A stretch of DNA of 39,304 nucleotides, taken from positions 1 to 39,304 of the forward strand of contig CANHSL010000013.1 in the NCBI GenBank assembly GCA_947463385.1. The letters are read 5' to 3'. Origin of the DNA: Flavobacteriales bacterium (GTDB lineage: Bacteria > Bacteroidota > Bacteroidia > Flavobacteriales_D > Crocinitomicaceae). Of the stretch, positions 36,065 to 39,304 are shown piece by piece. Each line of letters opens with the position of its first letter. Positions within the stretch are counted from its first letter, which is position 1. Under the pieces are notes generated by a model, which worked only from the letters and a program-made list of their open reading frames with translations, was not told the DNA's origin and made no database searches. The position numbers and the translations under genes are program-made.

Positions 36065-36745
36065 ATGGGACATATACTAATTGTTGATGATGAAGCGGAT
36101 ATAAGAGAGTTACTTAAATATAACCTCGAAAAAGAAGGTCATACAACAGATGTAGCAGAAAATGGGGCTGTTGCATTAGATCGAATCAAAAACCGAAAAC
36201 CCGATTTAATGTTATTGGATGTAATGATGCCTATCATGGATGGGATTCAAACATGTGAGACGGTTAAGGAAGATCAATCTAATAAAGATATTTTAATATG
36301 TTTTTTAACCGCCAGGGCAGAAGATTACAGTCAAATTGCAGGTTTAGAGGCGGGAGGTGACGACTACATTGCAAAACCTATTAAACCAAAAGTATTAGTC
36401 AGTAGAATTAATGCACTTCTTCGGAGAAAAAGCATCAGCACCCGTTCTCCTAAAGAACTAAAACCGGCGGAGGATTTAATCATAGATAAAGAGTCACATT
36501 TGGTTCATTTGCAAGGAATTCCTTTACAGCTTCCGCGAAAAGAATTTGATTTATTAGCCCTATTAGCCTCTAAACCCAATACAGTGTTTAAACGTGAATA
36601 TATTTTAACGAATGTATGGGGAACAGATGTTATTGTTGGTGATCGCACCATCGATGTTCACATCAGAAAAATAAGAGAAAAAATAGGAGATTCTTACATA
36701 CAAACCATTAAAGGAGTAGGCTATAAATATTGTCCAAAATTCTAA
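36065..36745 (+). CDS. OmpR-family response regulator (PhoB/PhoP-like)
   Basis: A 226-residue two-component regulator starting MGHILIVDDEADIRELLKYN. An in-frame ATG at 36032 would add MEQKSPYLRNQ but lies upstream of the promoter candidate, and the receiver fold begins at the chosen Met. The receiver has Asp8/Asp9, phosphoacceptor Asp52 (LMLLDVMMPIMDG), Thr82 (FLTARA) and Lys104 (DYIAKPIKP). The winged helix has LPRKEFDLLALLASKP, VWGTDVIVGDRTIDVHIRKI and TIKGVGYKY. It is followed after 2 bases by the VWD gene and then the PafA-like phosphatase. A phosphate-responsive role is suggested by this context. No kinase gene is nearby. Confidence 0.92.
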   Translation: MGHILIVDDEADIRELLKYNLEKEGHTTDVAENGAVALDRIKNRKPDLMLLDVMMPIMDGIQTCETVKEDQSNKDILICFLTARAEDYSQIAGLEAGGDDYIAKPIKPKVLVSRINALLRRKSISTRSPKELKPAEDLIIDKESHLVHLQGIPLQLPRKEFDLLALLASKPNTVFKREYILTNVWGTDVIVGDRTIDVHIRKIREKIGDSYIQTIKGVGYKYCPKF

Positions 36746-36747
36746 GT

Positions 36748-38247
36748 ATGAAAACAACTTTTTTAATCGCATTCTTATCCTTCGTTACCCTTAGTTTTGG
36801 TCAGCGAAATCCTGCCTATGAACCCATCAGGCAAAACCTAATGTCTTGGGATACCATTCGTGGCGCATGGTTATTTGATGCAATGCAAGCGCTTCATTCG
36901 AAGCAAGCGGTCCCTGACCGAACGTTTCCAGAAGATTTAACACCTGCTGAACTGTTCTCGCTTGCACCACAGGAAGATAGAGAAGCGCTTCAAGCTACCT
37001 TATTAAACACCAATCCATCTGATTCCTTCGTGGACTTAATGAACGCTCTGTATAATTCAACCCATTGTAGTTCAACGCAAGGGCGAAGTTATGGAGACCC
37101 ACATATCGTAACCTATGACAACAGCAGTTATTCTTTTCAGACCGTGGGTGAGTTTGTTTTAACTAAAGTGGGTGAAAACTTCGAGGTACAAGCAAGACAA
37201 AAACCTCAACGGGATGATTTTTCGTTAAACACCGCAGTAGCAATTAAGCTCTATGGGGACCGTGTGGCGTATTATGCAGAAGATGTGCCCGACGGATCCA
37301 ATTCCCCCTTGTGGTTGAATGGTCAGCCGATTCGCTTGGAAGGGAGAACGTATTACCTACCCTCAGGGGGAAGCATCCGGCTTATCGGACGGAATTATAT
37401 TATTTCAGGACCGCTCGGAGAAAAAGTCATCATTGATAACCGAGGAGGCGCTAACCGTGGATTTGTAAACCTCACGGTAAATTATCCTTCTTGCAATATG
37501 CAACAAGTGAGCGGTTTACTGGGCAATGCAAACCTCAACCGTCAAGATGAATTTCAGGTAAATCAACTCAATGCATCAAATAACTTAACCGGATTCATTG
37601 GCATGAATAATCCGGAATTCTCCTCCTTATCACAAGATATTGAACAACGATATCAAAACGAAATCATTAAAGATTTTGCAGAATTACATCGCGTTACTCA
37701 AGAACGCAGTCTGTTTGATTACCGCCCCGGATTAACCACCTCTTTTTATACAGATCGTACGTTTCCACGGGTAATTAGAACCTTTAATTCGATACCAAAT
37801 AATAACCGAGACGCTGCTCGGAATCGCTGTCAACAAATGGGAGTATCGGAAACAGAAATGAATGGCTGTATATTCGATGCCTATTATTTAGACCTTACAC
37901 CAAATCCAATTCCGACGCCACCTCCAGCAACAGAAGGCGTCATTCTAAATAAATTGAGGCACCCTATGGTAAATTCGAACACAATAGCCCCATCTAAATT
38001 TCCGGATAATCAAGCGCAACCGATGCCTACCAAACCGGTAGATGCTACGTCAAAACCAAGCGAATATGAACCCGTGAGTAAACCGACGTCTGAACCTGTC
38101 AAGCCAACGATTAATTTCAAGACTCCTGAGCCTAAAACACCCAATGTTTCTAAGCCAATCAGTGAACCAAAACCTGTTCAAAAGCCATCCGTATCCCCTG
38201 CGCCAAAAAACCCACCCGCTTCTGTGCCATCAAAAGGAAAAGGATAA
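36748..38247 (+). CDS. Secreted von Willebrand factor type D domain protein
   Basis: A 499-residue exported protein. I place the start at MKTTFLIAFLSFVTLSFGQ, which gives a clean signal peptide 2 bases after the regulator stop; an ATG at 36730 would add 6 residues and overlap it. A VWD domain covers about 113-270: GRSYGDPHIVTYDNSSYSFQ, GEFVLTK, and GLLGNANLNRQDEF at the end, without the cysteines of animal VWDs. A small region follows with SLFDYRPGLTTSFYTDRTFP (321-340) and Cys361/Cys374, probably a disulfide pair; I recall this pairing after bacterial VWDs. Residues about 385-499 are a Pro/Lys/Ser/Thr tail, likely disordered. No T9SS tail is present. Its stop overlaps the phosphatase ATG (TAATG). 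Function unknown. Confidence 0.85.
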   Translation: MKTTFLIAFLSFVTLSFGQRNPAYEPIRQNLMSWDTIRGAWLFDAMQALHSKQAVPDRTFPEDLTPAELFSLAPQEDREALQATLLNTNPSDSFVDLMNALYNSTHCSSTQGRSYGDPHIVTYDNSSYSFQTVGEFVLTKVGENFEVQARQKPQRDDFSLNTAVAIKLYGDRVAYYAEDVPDGSNSPLWLNGQPIRLEGRTYYLPSGGSIRLIGRNYIISGPLGEKVIIDNRGGANRGFVNLTVNYPSCNMQQVSGLLGNANLNRQDEFQVNQLNASNNLTGFIGMNNPEFSSLSQDIEQRYQNEIIKDFAELHRVTQERSLFDYRPGLTTSFYTDRTFPRVIRTFNSIPNNNRDAARNRCQQMGVSETEMNGCIFDAYYLDLTPNPIPTPPPATEGVILNKLRHPMVNSNTIAPSKFPDNQAQPMPTKPVDATSKPSEYEPVSKPTSEPVKPTINFKTPEPKTPNVSKPISEPKPVQKPSVSPAPKNPPASVPSKGKG

Positions 38248-39304
38248 TGAAAGAACTTCGTTTCATCTTGCTGCTTGTACCGGTACTAATCTTCGGGCAA
38301 GCCCCAAAAATTGTGGTTGGGATTGTTGTTGACCAAATGTGTTATGATTACCTATACCGATTTCAGCATCATTTTTCAACAGACGGATTTAATCGGTTTC
38401 TGAATCGCGGTGTAAATTGCAGAAACACCAACTACAATTATGTTCCAACCTATACAGGTCCGGGCCACGCCTCAATTTACACAGGAACTACGCCATATAA
38501 TCATGGAATTGTTGCGAATGAGTGGTATGATCGAACCAAAGCTAAGGGTGTTAATTGTGTATCCGATCCAAGCGTGCAAGCCGTTGGAAATGCGTCAAGT
38601 GCATATGGGCAAGTTTCTCCGCACCACCTAGAGACCATGACGATTACCGATCAATTAAAATTTACCTATCCTGCATCCAATGTATTTTCGATTTCCATTA
38701 AGGACCGAAGTGCGGCTTTACCTGGTGGGCATTTGAGTGATGGATCTTATTGGTTTGACTACAGCAGTGGTAAATTTATTACGAGTACATTTTACATGGA
38801 TCAGTTACCAAACTGGGTTCAAACATTTAATGAACAACGGAATGCCGACACATATTTAGCAGATTGGGAACTTTTAAACGACCCCTCAAGTTACTCCAGG
38901 AGTATTGATAATTCACCGTATGAAGTGACAATCAAGGGTGCAAAAACACCCACGTTCCCCTATGCGTTCACATCCTTCGCCAAAGGGAACTACAGTCAAT
39001 TTACTATAACTCCATTTGCAAATACCTTATTAACCGATTTTGCCCTTGAATTATTGAACCATGAAGGTGTAGGAAAGAATGACGCCTCAGATATGCTATG
39101 CATAAGTTATTCAACACCCGACATAGCGGGCCATGCCTTTGGGCCATATTCCCTTGAGATAGAGGATATTTATGCGCGGTTAGACCTTGAACTTGCCAAA
39201 CTATTCAAGGCCTTGGATAAGCAAGTTGGCAAACAGAACTATGTGTGTTTTTTAACAGCAGATCATGCGGTGGTTCCTGTTCCTCAGCAGTTAAAAGACG
39301 AAAA
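38247..39304 (+). CDS. PafA-type alkaline phosphatase, N-terminal part (runs off right edge)
   Basis: The frame is open for 352 codons to the window end. A signal peptide (1-18, ending FGQ) is followed by the type I phosphodiesterase/alkaline phosphatase fold. By comparison with Flavobacterium PafA, the metal and catalytic residues are Asp29 (GIVVDQM), Thr70 nucleophile (VPTYTGPGH), Asn91 (IVANEW), Lys152/Arg154 (SIKDRSA), Asp292/His296 (STPDIAGHAFGP) and Asp339/His340 (TADHAV). The last His ligand should be beyond the edge. It is a periplasmic or surface phosphomonoesterase that frees phosphate. The ATG overlaps the VWD stop as TAATG, so the two are translationally coupled. Confidence 0.93.
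   Translation, partial: MKELRFILLLVPVLIFGQAPKIVVGIVVDQMCYDYLYRFQHHFSTDGFNRFLNRGVNCRNTNYNYVPTYTGPGHASIYTGTTPYNHGIVANEWYDRTKAKGVNCVSDPSVQAVGNASSAYGQVSPHHLETMTITDQLKFTYPASNVFSISIKDRSAALPGGHLSDGSYWFDYSSGKFITSTFYMDQLPNWVQTFNEQRNADTYLADWELLNDPSSYSRSIDNSPYEVTIKGAKTPTFPYAFTSFAKGNYSQFTITPFANTLLTDFALELLNHEGVGKNDASDMLCISYSTPDIAGHAFGPYSLEIEDIYARLDLELAKLFKALDKQVGKQNYVCFLTADHAVVPVPQQLKDE

Noticed and set aside
37900-38247. C-terminal tail of the VWD protein as a T9SS sorting domain
   Set aside because: It has no beta-strand pattern, no YPNP-like start and no closing basic strand; it is Pro/Lys/Ser low complexity.
1-39304. Insertion sequences, prophage, tRNA, rRNA or restriction/defence genes
   Set aside because: No transposase, integrase, tRNA-like fold, rRNA segment or defence motif was found on either strand by reading the frames and gaps.

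Overview
The window looks like a chromosomal segment of a Bacteroidota bacterium, most likely of the order Flavobacteriales. Four things point there. Promoters fit the Bacteroidota pattern (TTG, 18-21 bases, TAnnTTTG). Almost no gene has a GGAGG-like Shine-Dalgarno sequence. Several secreted proteins end in type IX secretion (T9SS) sorting domains, and SprB-type repeats are present. Family forms typical of the phylum also occur: a cysteine-poor L36, a DAHP synthase fused to chorismate mutase, and a mitochondrial-type aconitase. A narrower placement (for example Crocinitomicaceae or Cryomorphaceae) is only a guess. No insertion sequence, prophage, CRISPR array, tRNA or rRNA was seen.

Region 1 (1-14900, minus strand) is the ribosomal protein supercluster. 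The str, S10, spc and alpha blocks run together without a break from rpsL to the start of rpsD: 30 genes with gaps of 59 bases or less and two TAATG overlaps. A near-perfect promoter and a small 5' hairpin precede rpsL. No internal terminator was seen. tuf is absent between fusA and rpsJ, and adk/map are absent between secY and infA.

Region 2 (15000-26940) carries extracytoplasmic proteins. A two-gene minus-strand operon encodes a PKD-domain protein and a type B sorted Calx-beta protein. It is divergent from a PhoD-like phosphatase. Next come a T9SS-exported subtilisin with SprB-like repeats behind an unusual array of repeated sites, a GNAT acetyltransferase overlapping a family III CoA-transferase, and a 997-residue T9SS-exported peptidoglycan amidase with CUB and lectin-like domains.

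Region 3 (26940-35860) is metabolic and housekeeping. A plus-strand aconitase ends in a strong bidirectional terminator. Facing it is a minus-strand run: response regulator, tsaB, a coiled-coil protein, zapA, rny (RNase Y), DAHP synthase/chorismate mutase, aroA and an outer-membrane beta-barrel protein.

Region 4 (35860-39304) begins with two divergent OmpR-family response regulators with no sensor kinase beside them. The plus-strand regulator is followed after two bases by a secreted von Willebrand type D protein. That gene overlaps (TAATG) a PafA-type alkaline phosphatase that runs off the window. This regulator-VWD-phosphatase unit is the most system-like accessory locus here. Most of the rest is conserved core genome.
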